Assembly (NCBI GenBank): GCA_913056455.1
Contig: CAJXMJ010000002.1
Coordinates: 849,665-913,664 of the forward strand
From: an uncultured Fodinibius sp.
GTDB lineage: Bacteria; Bacteroidota; Rhodothermia; Balneolales; Balneolaceae
DNA length: 64,000 nt
Direction: 5' to 3'
Of the stretch, positions 44,339 to 53,320 are shown piece by piece; within the stretch, counting starts at the first letter, position 1; the number at the start of each line of letters is the position of its first letter. Below the pieces are notes generated by a model. It did no database searches and had not been told where the DNA came from. It saw only the letters and a program-made list of their open reading frames with translations. A program made the position numbers and the translations under genes.

Positions 44339-45526
44339 TTATTGATTATGTTTCTGATATTGTTCTTCGATTTCCTCAATCGAATCGCCACCGAACTTTC
44401 TTAAAAATGCATTTGCAAGTACAGGGGCAATCACGCTTTCCATTACTACAATAGCACGTGGGAGAGCACATACATCTGAGCGTTCGTAGCGAGTATCTTT
44501 CTTTTCTTTTGATTGTATATCAACGGTGTCGATGGGTGTAAGCATCGTAGGGATGGGTTTCATTACACCACGAATGATTAACGGCATACCTGTGGTGACC
44601 CCACCCTCGAGTCCGCCCATACGGTTGCTCTTTCGTTTATAAGAATCATCTTCATAGATAATTTCGTCGTGCACAACCTGACCATGTCGTCGTCCGGATT
44701 CAAACCCTTGGCCAATTTCTACTCCTTTCATTGCTTGTGTTCCCATAACGGCTTGTGCAATCTGACCACCAAGCTTGCGATCCCAGTGTACAAAACTGCC
44801 AAGTCCTTCTGGTAGACCAGTAACAACTACTTCCCAGTGTCCGCCAAGCGAGCTTCCTTCTTTGCGACGCTTGATAATAAGATCGCGCATCTGTTGCGTT
44901 AGTTCTTCGTCAAGGCATCGAACGGGGGATTCATCCGACTCTTCAAAAATTGTTTCCGCTCCTTGTTCGATAAGGGGATCAACGATATTGCGTACGTCTT
45001 CCCAAGAGTTTTCATAACCTACACTGCCTATGCGAGTTACATGTCCGCCAATTTCAATGCCAAAATGCTTAAGAAGTTTTCGAGCAATAGAACTGCAAGC
45101 CACGCGCATAGCGGTTTCACGGGCACTGGATCGTTCAATAGCGGGACGTATATCGTCATATCTATACTTTTGCACGCCTGTTAAATCGGCATGGCCGGGC
45201 CGGGGAACGGTAATTTTTTCAACATCATCGCCGTCGCCTTCTTTTGCTAACACTTTGGGCCAATTAGAGTCGTCTTTTTCATGGGCTCGGTTAGGCATTT
45301 GCAGTGCGATGGGTGCGCCTGTTGTTTTACCGAATCGTACGCCTGATGAAATTTCGGCACGATCCTTTTCAAATGCCATGCGTCCGCCTCGGCCATATCC
45401 TTTCTGGCGCCGTGCCAAGTGCAGTGCAATTTCGTCTTCGGTGATAGGAAGTCCGGCAGGTACGCCTTCGACAATGCCTGTTAATTGTGGACCATGCGAT
45501 TCTCCGGCCGTTAAATATCGTATCAT
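44339..45526 (-). CDS. aroC: Chorismate synthase
   Basis: AroC converts 5-enolpyruvylshikimate-3-phosphate to chorismate with reduced FMN, the last step of the shikimate pathway. The N-terminus RYLTAGESHGPQL, RRQKGYGRGGRM, and the block ARETAMRVACSSIA are diagnostic, as are GGLEGGVTTGMP and AVVMESVIAPVLA-like segments near the end. Length (395) is normal. It overlaps the K+ channel stop by 4 bases (ATGA), an unusual partner; other aro genes are not in the window. Confidence 0.96.
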   Translation of the reverse strand: MIRYLTAGESHGPQLTGIVEGVPAGLPITEDEIALHLARRQKGYGRGGRMAFEKDRAEISSGVRFGKTTGAPIALQMPNRAHEKDDSNWPKVLAKEGDGDDVEKITVPRPGHADLTGVQKYRYDDIRPAIERSSARETAMRVACSSIARKLLKHFGIEIGGHVTRIGSVGYENSWEDVRNIVDPLIEQGAETIFEESDESPVRCLDEELTQQMRDLIIKRRKEGSSLGGHWEVVVTGLPEGLGSFVHWDRKLGGQIAQAVMGTQAMKGVEIGQGFESGRRHGQVVHDEIIYEDDSYKRKSNRMGGLEGGVTTGMPLIIRGVMKPIPTMLTPIDTVDIQSKEKKDTRYERSDVCALPRAIVVMESVIAPVLANAFLRKFGGDSIEEIEEQYQKHNQ

Positions 45527-46629
45527 GCAGATTGAGTATTGTTTTTAGATGGATTCATATTCTGAATGAAATCGTAATTGGAAACTCTTTCTTCAAGCGT
45601 TCGAAAATCTTCGCATCCTTCTTCGCGAAGGTGCTTGATACGTTCAATATCGCCGAGAACGATGAGCGAGTCTCCGACTGATATTTTATCATCGCTACCG
45701 GGATTGAAGCGGATATTTTGTTTGTCCTCGGGGATAATGGCAATTATAACTACAAAATACTTTTGGCGAATTTGTGCTTCGGCCAGGGTTTTGTTGGCAA
45801 GCTCGGAGCCTTCGAAAATCTTCACTTCATCAAATACGTGATCTTGTGTGGTGCCTCCCAATATTTGATCCATAAATTGATCAACGTTAGGGCGTAGGAT
45901 AACATTCGCCATTCGGTCGGCCCCGATTTCGTAGGGAGAGATAACTTTATCGGCCCCGGCGCGCTTAATCTTTTTTGTATTATGATGATGATTTGTTCGC
46001 ACAAGAATAAAGAGTTCAGGATTTAATTCTCGAGCTATGAGGGTTGTAAATACGTTATCCTGATCGCGGGAAAGCGTGCAGACTAGCCCCTTTGCTCTTT
46101 CAATGCCGGCTTCTTTTAATATCTCTTCATCCTGAGCATCACCGTCAACGTATAATAGTTTGTCATCTTTAATTCGTTCAATACTACTTTCCCTGTTGTC
46201 AATTACTACTATGGAGATATTAGCATCTTGAAGTACCTCTGCTATGCGATGACCTATGCGCCCATAGCCGGCAATAATATAATGCTGATCCATTTTTTGC
46301 AGTTGCTTTTTCATAGCACGTAACCTAAAAATTTCGCTTTCAAAAATAAGTTGTGTCGTTTGAGAGGCAATATATGAGATGACCCCAATACCCATTACAA
46401 AAAGAGCCATTGTTAAAATACGCCCACCTTGTGAGAGGTTTGTTAGTTCTGCAAATCCGATAGTGGTTATTGTGATAAAGGTCATATAAAAACCATCAAA
46501 GAATTGCATGCCCTCAATAAAGTGGTAGCCAAACGAACCAATTATAAATACAACCACCAGAATGCTAATAGCTATAGCTATTCGAACCACTATAATATTG
46601 TCAATAATATCGTTGTAAAAACGGAACAT
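45523..46629 (-). CDS. Two-helix potassium channel with RCK (TrkA-N/TrkA-C) domains
   Basis: A 368-residue MthK-like channel. Two membrane helices (about 14-35 and 72-95) flank a pore helix and a selectivity filter TTIGFAE (55-61). A cytosolic RCK-N domain begins at HYIIAGYGRIGHRIAE (GYGRIG, Rossmann fold) and an RCK-C domain follows (FDEVKIFEGSELANKTL). The filter is not the standard TVGYGD: the last glycine is replaced by alanine. Ion selectivity therefore cannot be assumed. It is the first gene of a five-gene minus-strand unit with aroC. Confidence 0.88.
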   Translation of the reverse strand: MFRFYNDIIDNIIVVRIAIAISILVVVFIIGSFGYHFIEGMQFFDGFYMTFITITTIGFAELTNLSQGGRILTMALFVMGIGVISYIASQTTQLIFESEIFRLRAMKKQLQKMDQHYIIAGYGRIGHRIAEVLQDANISIVVIDNRESSIERIKDDKLLYVDGDAQDEEILKEAGIERAKGLVCTLSRDQDNVFTTLIARELNPELFILVRTNHHHNTKKIKRAGADKVISPYEIGADRMANVILRPNVDQFMDQILGGTTQDHVFDEVKIFEGSELANKTLAEAQIRQKYFVVIIAIIPEDKQNIRFNPGSDDKISVGDSLIVLGDIERIKHLREEGCEDFRTLEERVSNYDFIQNMNPSKNNTQSA

Positions 46630-46751
46630 ATAATGGTTCTTGTTGTGATTGATTTATAGTAGGTTAATATAGTTGAAAAATTAAAGCGTATGAAATGACA
46701 ACGACGTATAAATTTAATAGTTTCCAGCGTTCTTTTAGCACAACTTGATTT

Positions 46752-47489
46752 ATGGAAGCATTAGAAAAATTAGGAAAATATAGCCTGCTGTTATACAGGT
46801 CGCTGCGCTCGTTATACGAGGTGGATACATATAAGAAAAACCTTGTTAATGAGCTGTTAAAAATTGGTTACGAATCGGTACCTATCGTATTACTGACGGG
46901 AGTTTTTACCGGTGCAGTAATGACTATCCAAACAGCATACCAGCTCGAAATTGCCTTTATTCCTATTTCGGTTATTGGGGCCATTACGTCTGAATCTCTG
47001 CTTATTGAGCTTGCAGCCGTGATAACGAGTTTGGTATTAGCCGGAAAGGTGGGGGCCCGTATTGCGACAGAGTTGGGAACCATGCGCGTGAGCGAACAGA
47101 TTGATGCTCTGGAATCCATGGGGTTTAATTCAGTGTCATTTTTGGTGCTACCCCGTGTTCTGGCAGGACTCATTATGTTCCCCATGTTGTATATTTTTGC
47201 CAGTATTTCGGGAATAGTCGGGGGAATCGTAGCAGGAGCTATGTCGGGAGCAATTCCGCCTGCCGAGTTTATACAGGGCGCACGAGAATTTTTCTATCCA
47301 TGGGATGTTACCTTCGGTATTCTTAAGGCTTTTGTGTTTGGCTATGTGATTACTTCCGTTTCATGTTTTAAAGGATATTATGCCTCCGGAGGAGCTGAAG
47401 GGGTGGGAACTAGTACGACACAGGCTACAGTTTTAAGTTGTATTTACGTATTATTAGCCGATTTCGTACTAGCCGCAGTATTTTTATAA
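46752..47489 (+). CDS. mlaE: MlaE-type ABC transporter permease
   Basis: The inner-membrane permease of an Mla-type lipid transporter that keeps outer-membrane asymmetry. It has 245 residues with about five to six helices. Family blocks are LLTGVFTGAVMTIQTAYQ, ELAAVITSLVLAGKVGARIA, TELGTMRVSEQIDALESMG and the C-terminal GYYASGGAEGVG. It is the first gene of mlaE-mlaF-mlaD, with gaps of 16 and 11 bases. It is divergent from the K+ channel. Confidence 0.93.
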   Translation: MEALEKLGKYSLLLYRSLRSLYEVDTYKKNLVNELLKIGYESVPIVLLTGVFTGAVMTIQTAYQLEIAFIPISVIGAITSESLLIELAAVITSLVLAGKVGARIATELGTMRVSEQIDALESMGFNSVSFLVLPRVLAGLIMFPMLYIFASISGIVGGIVAGAMSGAIPPAEFIQGAREFFYPWDVTFGILKAFVFGYVITSVSCFKGYYASGGAEGVGTSTTQATVLSCIYVLLADFVLAAVFL

Positions 47490-47505
47490 GTTTCGAAAAA
47501 GTAAG

Positions 47506-48246
47506 ATGATAGAGATACGCAATCTTAAAAAAAGTTTTGGCTCCAACCTGGTTTGGGAGGATGTTTCGTTTGATATTGACGATGGGGAAACAGTGGCTAT
47601 CATTGGTCGATCGGGCTGCGGCAAATCAGTGCTCGTCAAGCATTTAAATGCGTTAATCTATCCTGATTCCGGAGAAGTGATTATTGACGGGGAAAATGTG
47701 TTTGAGCTGGAGTATGTTGCTTTGCGAAAAATGCGCCAGCGATTTGGGGTGTTATTTCAGGGGTCAGCGCTTTTTGATTCGCTCAACACTTTTGAAAATA
47801 TTGCATTTCCGTTGCGTTACTTTACAGATTTTTCTGAAGGAGAGATTAGGAATAAAGTAGAGAAAGCGCTTAGTCTGGTAAATCTTGAGGGAACCGGAGA
47901 AAAATCACCGGCAGAATTGTCTGGAGGTATGCAGAGGCGTGTTGCTCTGGCCAGAGCAACTATTTTGGAACCTGACTTTCTAATATATGATGAACCAACA
48001 TCCGGACTTGACCCCCAAACATCTTCTGAGATTAATAAGCTTATAATATCGATGGCCGAAAACTTAAATATTACATCTATTGTTGTTACTCACGATATTC
48101 ACAGCGTACTCGAAATTGCCGAAAAGGTAGTATTTCTTGAAAATCAAGGGTTATGCTGGTACGGAACAGTCGATGAAATGCGTAGAAGTGACAATGAAGA
48201 ACTTATGGACTTTATTACAGCAAGCGAGTATCAAATAAGAAATTAA
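47506..48246 (+). CDS. mlaF: MlaF-type ABC transporter ATPase
   Basis: The ATPase of the lipid transporter. It has Walker A GRSGCGKS, the Q-loop in VLFQGSALFDSLN, signature LSGGMQRRVALARA, Walker B FLIYDEPTSGLDP and the switch histidine in VVTHDI. The length of 246 residues is usual. The SALFDSLNTFEN segment is characteristic of the MlaF/Ttg2A branch rather than other ABC importers. Confidence 0.94.
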   Translation: MIEIRNLKKSFGSNLVWEDVSFDIDDGETVAIIGRSGCGKSVLVKHLNALIYPDSGEVIIDGENVFELEYVALRKMRQRFGVLFQGSALFDSLNTFENIAFPLRYFTDFSEGEIRNKVEKALSLVNLEGTGEKSPAELSGGMQRRVALARATILEPDFLIYDEPTSGLDPQTSSEINKLIISMAENLNITSIVVTHDIHSVLEIAEKVVFLENQGLCWYGTVDEMRRSDNEELMDFITASEYQIRN

Positions 48247-48257
48247 CAGGAGTTATT

Positions 48258-49187
48258 TTGAAGATTAGCAACGAATTAAAAGTAGCAATAACAATTTTAG
48301 CAGCCATTGTATTGGGCTTCATCGGATATCGTATGATGAGTGATTTGCCCATATTTCGGCAGTCTCAGGTTATCCACTCTACCTTTGAGCGCACCGATGG
48401 ACTGTCTCCCGGCAACTATATATACATTAATGGTGTAAAGGTAGGGTCTGTTAAAAAAATGGAACTGACCGAAGATGACAGCGTAGCTGTAACGTTTAGT
48501 TTTGAGCTTGGAGTGGATATCCCTCGTAATTCGGTAGCATATCTGCAATCATCGGGATTGTTGGATGAGAAAGCTATCGTTGTAGAGCGAGGTGACTCAC
48601 CCGAGATGCTTGAATATGGAGATACAATTAAGGGAAAATACCGCGAAGGTATGATGGAAACCCTAAAAGGAGAAGGACAAGAGCTCAGCGAAGATGTATC
48701 GGAGTCATTCGAAAAATTAAATCGTTTTCTTGCCCGGCTCAATGAAGTACTTGATGAGGATACGAAAGGGCGCATAGACAGTGTTTTCCAAAACCTCAAT
48801 AAAACGTCTGATGACATTGCTACTATTTTTGATAACAAGCGCACCGAGATAGAATCAAGCATCAGACATGCTGAGCGATTTTTGGCCAATGTGGATACGA
48901 TAAGTTCCAATAATAAATCAAAGGTTGATTCAGTGCTAACAGGCTTGGATAAATCGTTGAAAGAGCTTGAGCTTCTTAGTAAAGATCTGAATAAAACGAA
49001 TAGCGAGCTGCAGGAAATTCTAACCAAAATTAATAATGGAGAAGGAAGTCTTGGGAAGATGGTCAACGATCCGGCGCTGTATGATAACTTGGAAAGTATG
49101 ACCCGTGAGATGGACTCCTTAATTAAAAATATAAACGAGAATCCCCGGGAATACCTTAAGCACATGCGGCTTATCGAGGTATTTTAA
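48258..49187 (+). CDS. mlaD: MlaD-type MCE-domain lipid-binding protein
   Basis: An inner-membrane-anchored periplasmic protein. One N-terminal helix (about 8-25) is followed by an MCE domain (about 37-116: RTDGLSPGNYIYINGVKVG, then GLLDEKAIVV). After it comes a long helical region rich in D, E, K, S and N that should form a coiled coil. MCE rings pass lipids between the permease and the outer membrane. The start is a TTG preceded by CAGGAG, one of the few Shine-Dalgarno-like sequences in the window. No mlaC or mlaA is seen here. Confidence 0.92.
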   Translation: MKISNELKVAITILAAIVLGFIGYRMMSDLPIFRQSQVIHSTFERTDGLSPGNYIYINGVKVGSVKKMELTEDDSVAVTFSFELGVDIPRNSVAYLQSSGLLDEKAIVVERGDSPEMLEYGDTIKGKYREGMMETLKGEGQELSEDVSESFEKLNRFLARLNEVLDEDTKGRIDSVFQNLNKTSDDIATIFDNKRTEIESSIRHAERFLANVDTISSNNKSKVDSVLTGLDKSLKELELLSKDLNKTNSELQEILTKINNGEGSLGKMVNDPALYDNLESMTREMDSLIKNINENPREYLKHMRLIEVF

Positions 49188-49257
49188 TATTTCTGATCGG
49201 TGCTAAGCAGTAATCTTTCCTATCCAAACTGTTTCTAATAATTTCTGGGTTTGTCAG

Positions 49258-49289
49258 ATTGCTCTTAGTACTGCCTTCTTGTATATTTG
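49258..49289 (+). promoter_or_regulatory. Promoter for the PpiD-like gene
   Basis: TATATTTG (49282-49289) is a full -7 match, with ATTG (49258-49261) 20 bases upstream as a near -33 box. It lies 65 bases before the ATG at 49355 and separates this gene from the mla operon. Confidence 0.55.
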
Positions 49290-49354
49290 GAAGCTTGTGA
49301 ACAGCATAAAGAATGTCATTTTTGAACCAATTAAGACGTAGATAAGAGGATTTT

Positions 49355-51130
49355 ATGGGAGTAATGGACAAAATGAGAAAAAGTACCGGGGCAATTCTCT
49401 GGATACTTATTTTCTCATTCGGAGTGTTATGGATGCTCGCTGATACGAACATGTTTGATGTTATTCAGCAGGGACCGCGTACACTTGGATCGGTAAATGG
49501 TGAATCAATTTCGTTGGAAGAATACAATAATCGTCTGCAGTATTATACCCAGCAGTACTCTCAGCAAACGGGTAATTCGATGACCCCTGAAGTTCGAGCG
49601 CAATATGAGCAACAGGCATGGAACGACTTGGTAAATAGCAGGTTGTTGCAAGATAAGATGGATGATTTGGGTATCCATGTAACGGATCAGGAAGTAGTAA
49701 ATATGATTACTGGTCCCAATCCCGATCCGCTTATCAGGCAGAATTTTTCTAAAGAAGATGGAACTATTGATCGTGTAGCCCTGCAATCCTGGGCAGAAGC
49801 TCCCGAGAATAAACAGTTGCTTATTTCTATTGAGCAGCAGATGCGTCAAAAGCGACAGCAGCAGAAAATGAGTAATTATCTGCAGTCATCAATGGATGTA
49901 AGTGATTATGAGATTGAACAGTATTACATCCGCAATAATACATATGCCGATGTGTCTTTTGTGCGGTTCCCTTATGCTGATGTCGGTGACAGTGAGATTT
50001 CTGTATCCGAAGATGAATTGCGTGAGTATTACAATAATAATCAGGATAATTATAAGCGTAAAGAATCCTACCGCATAAACTATGTGAGTTTCGATAAAAC
50101 TCCTACCAAACAGGATACGGCTCGAACCTTTGAAGAAATGAATCGATTGCAGTCTGATTTTGCAACTGCGGAAAATGATTCGCTCTTTTTTAATCGCTAT
50201 CAGTCATCTACGCAATACAGTGTAGAAACGATTGCAAAAGATGAAATCCGCGATCTTTATCAGCCGGTACTGGATGTAGAAGAGGGAGAAGTCACGGATG
50301 TAATACAGGATGGCGGACGACTATTTTTGCTTAAGAAGCTGGATGCAACGTCCAATGATGTTACGTTTACGGTCTTTAGTCGTGATATTACCGCTGATCC
50401 GATTGCAACGATTGATGCCCGTGCCGAAACGGCTGATGACTTTAGCTTTTATGCACAGGAAGATGGTTTTGAGGCAGAAGCTGAGCGGCGCGATCTTGAA
50501 ATCAGGGAAGGATTTGCCACCAAGGGCAATAACTTTGTATCAGGTATTGGTCAAAGCCGGCAGATTATGCGCTTTTTGGAAACAGCACATGAAGGCCAAA
50601 TATCTGATCCTTTAGAGCTCAATGAACAATTTGTGGTTATTAAGGTAAGCGAAATTACGGAGGCCGGAACGGAACCTTTTGAAGAAGTTAAAGGTCAAAT
50701 AGAAACGGTTGTAACAAATAATAAGCGTAAACAGCAGGTTGTCTCTAATGTTGAAGATCTTATCGGTCAAAATAACGATCTGCAAGGTATTGCAGAGGCA
50801 GCAGGCAAAGAGGTAATGACTGTTGAATCTTTGGCTAAAAGTGCAGCTACTATTGAGGGGGCCGGAAGAGAACCTAAAGTTGTGGGAGCTATTTTTGGTT
50901 TGGATGATGGCGAACAATCTTCTGCCATTGAAGGGACTTCAGCAGCTTTTGTTGTTCGGTTGGATGAACTGTATGAGGCGGATTTAGATGGTCTTACATC
51001 TGATGTGCGTCAGCGGATTCGTCAGCAATTGCGTCAACAAAAAAATCAGGCTTTTATGAATACCTGGATCGATCAGCTTAAGGAAGAAGCAGATATTGAT
51101 GATAACCGAGCCCAATTGCTGCGCGGCTAA
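49355..51130 (+). CDS. PpiD-like periplasmic chaperone/peptidyl-prolyl isomerase
   Basis: A 591-residue protein with one N-terminal membrane anchor (about 11-30, GAILWILIFSFGVLWMLA), then a SurA/PpiD N-terminal chaperone domain (VNGESISLEEYNNRLQYY, VTDQEVVNMI) and a weakly conserved parvulin-like middle region (EVTDVIQDGGRLFLLKKLD). It helps outer-membrane proteins fold in the periplasm. The classical parvulin catalytic residues are not obvious, so isomerase activity is doubtful. The gene ends at a strong terminator. Confidence 0.85.
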   Translation: MGVMDKMRKSTGAILWILIFSFGVLWMLADTNMFDVIQQGPRTLGSVNGESISLEEYNNRLQYYTQQYSQQTGNSMTPEVRAQYEQQAWNDLVNSRLLQDKMDDLGIHVTDQEVVNMITGPNPDPLIRQNFSKEDGTIDRVALQSWAEAPENKQLLISIEQQMRQKRQQQKMSNYLQSSMDVSDYEIEQYYIRNNTYADVSFVRFPYADVGDSEISVSEDELREYYNNNQDNYKRKESYRINYVSFDKTPTKQDTARTFEEMNRLQSDFATAENDSLFFNRYQSSTQYSVETIAKDEIRDLYQPVLDVEEGEVTDVIQDGGRLFLLKKLDATSNDVTFTVFSRDITADPIATIDARAETADDFSFYAQEDGFEAEAERRDLEIREGFATKGNNFVSGIGQSRQIMRFLETAHEGQISDPLELNEQFVVIKVSEITEAGTEPFEEVKGQIETVVTNNKRKQQVVSNVEDLIGQNNDLQGIAEAAGKEVMTVESLAKSAATIEGAGREPKVVGAIFGLDDGEQSSAIEGTSAAFVVRLDELYEADLDGLTSDVRQRIRQQLRQQKNQAFMNTWIDQLKEEADIDDNRAQLLRG

Positions 51131-51156
51131 GTAGCAAAAATATAAGTTATACTTTT

Positions 51157-51189
51157 AGGGCAAGGAGGAACGCTTCTTGCCCTTTTTTG
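51157..51189 (+). terminator. Intrinsic terminator after the PpiD-like gene
   Basis: Stem AGGGCAAGGAG / CTTCTTGCCCT (51157-51167 with 51173-51183, one G-T pair) with a 5-base loop is followed by six T. It lies 26 bases past the stop and before ribD. Confidence 0.9.
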
Positions 51190-51236
51190 TTTTGAGGATA
51201 TCTGGCGATTGCAGCAATTTGATTAGTGATCATATT

Positions 51237-52352
51237 ATGAGCAAATCGGATAAAAAATGGATGAAGCTGGCGCTCGAGATTGCCGAGCGTGGGGCGGGCT
51301 ATGTATCACCTAATCCCATGGTGGGATGCGTGATTGTATCTGTTGATGGCAAAAAGATTGGTCAGGGATATCACGAGCGATACGGTCAGCCGCATGCCGA
51401 AAAAAATGCGGTTGATTCCATTAACAATCCTGATTTGCTTAAAGATGCTACCGTGTATGTTACACTTGAGCCGTGTGCCCATCACGGGAATACACCGCCT
51501 TGTTGTGAGCTGCTTGCCGACCTGCCGATCAGCAGAGTAGTGGTAGCGATGGAAGATCCTACTCCCAAAGTAGCTGGTAAAGGTATTCAGCACTTACGCG
51601 ACCATGATATTAAGGTTGATGTGGGTGTGATGGAGGAAGAGGCAGAGCAATTGAATGAGTTTTTTCTGCACTATCAAACCCATAATCGTCCGTTTATAAC
51701 GCTCAAAATTGCACAGACACTTGATGGATATATTGCTGCTCCAGATGGCGATTCGGAATGGATAAGCGGTCCTGAATCTCGTGCCTTCGTTCATAAGTGG
51801 CGCAGCCAATACGATGCCGTAATGGTGGGGCGAAACACGGCTTTACTTGATAATCCCCGGCTTACGGTGCGTCATGTTGAGGGCCGGCAACCCAAGCGTA
51901 TTGTTATTGATGGTCCGTTGGACTTGCCGCGCGATTTAAATTTGTTTACGGATCAATATGAAGAAAAGACTATTGTGTTGACTCATAACAAAGAGAAGTT
52001 CGAAAACGAAGTCGATCCGATGTTGAATATGCTGCAGTCGGATTATTTTCGTGGGCAGACATTACTGGTGGATGAAAAAGACGGCCATACTGATCTGGAT
52101 GAAGCAATGCGTGAATTGGCGCATGTGCCGGTGACTTCTATTTTGGTTGAAGCCGGACAGAACTTAGCTTCTGCGTTATTACGTCAGCGGCTGGTTGACA
52201 AAGTGGAGTGCTTTATTGCTCCCAAAATGTTAGGCGGTGGCACAAAATCGGTGATGGGAGTTGGGATCAACAGGATGTCGGAAATTATGGAGTTCCGTGA
52301 TGTGCAATGGCGACAAGTAGGCCAAGACTTGCTCTTTACGGGTTATCTTTAA
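51237..52352 (+). CDS. ribD: Bifunctional riboflavin biosynthesis protein RibD
   Basis: RibD deaminates and then reduces the pyrimidine intermediate of riboflavin synthesis. The deaminase domain has the zinc site HAEKNA (H53, E55) and TLEPCAHHGNTPPC (C80, C89). The reductase domain starts near residue 145 (RPFITLKIAQTLDGYIA) with DAVMVGRNTALLDNP. I start at the ATG at 51237; the open frame upstream runs into the terminator. No FMN riboswitch was recognised in the short leader. ribE follows 24 bases downstream. Confidence 0.95.
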   Translation: MSKSDKKWMKLALEIAERGAGYVSPNPMVGCVIVSVDGKKIGQGYHERYGQPHAEKNAVDSINNPDLLKDATVYVTLEPCAHHGNTPPCCELLADLPISRVVVAMEDPTPKVAGKGIQHLRDHDIKVDVGVMEEEAEQLNEFFLHYQTHNRPFITLKIAQTLDGYIAAPDGDSEWISGPESRAFVHKWRSQYDAVMVGRNTALLDNPRLTVRHVEGRQPKRIVIDGPLDLPRDLNLFTDQYEEKTIVLTHNKEKFENEVDPMLNMLQSDYFRGQTLLVDEKDGHTDLDEAMRELAHVPVTSILVEAGQNLASALLRQRLVDKVECFIAPKMLGGGTKSVMGVGINRMSEIMEFRDVQWRQVGQDLLFTGYL

Positions 52353-52376
52353 CTATAATCATGAAAGGTTGGAAAC

Positions 52377-52970
52377 GTGTTTACAGGAATTATAAAATCT
52401 GTTGGTACCATTGCAAATATTACTTCCTTAGATGACGGTAAAGAAATCAGCATTGCCAGTGATTTTGCGGATGAAGTAAATATCGATCAAAGTATAAGCA
52501 TTAATGGCGTTTGCCATACCGTTACGGCGTGTGATGTTAATACCTTTACAGTGCAAAGTGTTGCAGAGACGCTTCGGAAAACAAATATCGGTGATTTGCA
52601 AAAGAATGATCTGGTTAATCTGGAGCGTTCACTTCGTCCGGATCAATTGCTTGACGGACATATCGTGCAGGGCCATGTAGATGCTACAGGATATATCAAA
52701 AAGATAGAACAAGAGGGTACTGATTGGTTGTTTACAGTTGAATATCCCAGAGAGTACAGCAATTTAATTGTTGGACGTGGAAGTATTGCCATTGATGGTA
52801 TTAGCCTTACGGTGGCCAATGAACAGGATAATACCTTTACAGTGGCTATTATTCCCTATACGTATGAGCACACCAATCTCAATGCAAAAGAAGTGGGGGA
52901 TACTGTGAACCTAGAGTTTGATGTGCTGGGGAAATATGTGGTAAAGTATTTGGAAAATCGAGAGAAGTAG
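52377..52970 (+). CDS. ribE: Riboflavin synthase alpha subunit
   Basis: It joins two 6,7-dimethyl-8-ribityllumazines to give riboflavin. The two lumazine-binding repeats are readable: MFTGIIKSVGTI at the start and HIVQGHVDATGYIKKI at the second barrel, each followed by the SINGVCHTVT / AIDGISLTVA block. The length of 197 residues is normal. The start is a GTG that gives the invariant MFTG N-terminus. It forms a two-gene unit with ribD; ribBA and ribH are not in the window. Confidence 0.95.
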   Translation: MFTGIIKSVGTIANITSLDDGKEISIASDFADEVNIDQSISINGVCHTVTACDVNTFTVQSVAETLRKTNIGDLQKNDLVNLERSLRPDQLLDGHIVQGHVDATGYIKKIEQEGTDWLFTVEYPREYSNLIVGRGSIAIDGISLTVANEQDNTFTVAIIPYTYEHTNLNAKEVGDTVNLEFDVLGKYVVKYLENREK

Positions 52971-53216
52971 AGTCCTTATACTTCTATACACTAATGGCTT
53001 GGTGTCTTTAGGCGTGGATTTATGTCGTATCGAAAACTTCGCAGATGGACCCTTCTGAAGAAGTGTTGGCCATTAGTTGTTAATATAATTAAGTAACAAA
53101 TCCTATTTCAGGAGTTATGCCTTGCCCTTTTTTTGATAAGGACATTATTATGTTAATAATTTTTCCAGTCATTCAGGGGATCGTATTCATCAAGAGTTAA
53201 GAATGAGCTCACAAAA
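52971..53216. other. Intergenic region after ribE (upstream part of a 350-base gap)
   Basis: I see no gene or clear hairpin terminator here. The promoter-proximal part of the gap (53217-53283) holds the tandem Fnr-like boxes described separately. Confidence 0.4.
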
Positions 53217-53283
53217 TTGACATATATCAAGAGTATTTCCTGTCATATGTCAATGGAAGATAAGGTTGCGAGCAGTATGTTAA
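53217..53283 (+). promoter_or_regulatory. Tandem Fnr-like boxes and -7-like element before yceI (copy A)
   Basis: TTGACATATATCAA (53217-53230) differs by one base from the Fnr consensus TTGAT-N4-ATCAA. A second, half-conserved site CTGTCATATGTCAA lies 23 bases further (53240-53253). A -7-like TATGTTAA begins at 53276, 59 bases after the first box begins. Copy B at 54968 has the same spacing throughout. If the -7 box begins at -12, the second site is centred near -41.5, the classical activating position for Fnr/Crp. The regulator gene lies 0.7 kb downstream. Confidence 0.75.
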
Positions 53284-53320
53284 GCATGAACAAACTGTTT
53301 AACATCAAAGTAATAATACA

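Noticed and set aside
48416-49165. Long minus-strand frame opposite mlaD
   Set aside because: Serine- and leucine-rich shadow of the acidic, lysine-rich mlaD coding strand; mlaD has a clear domain structure.
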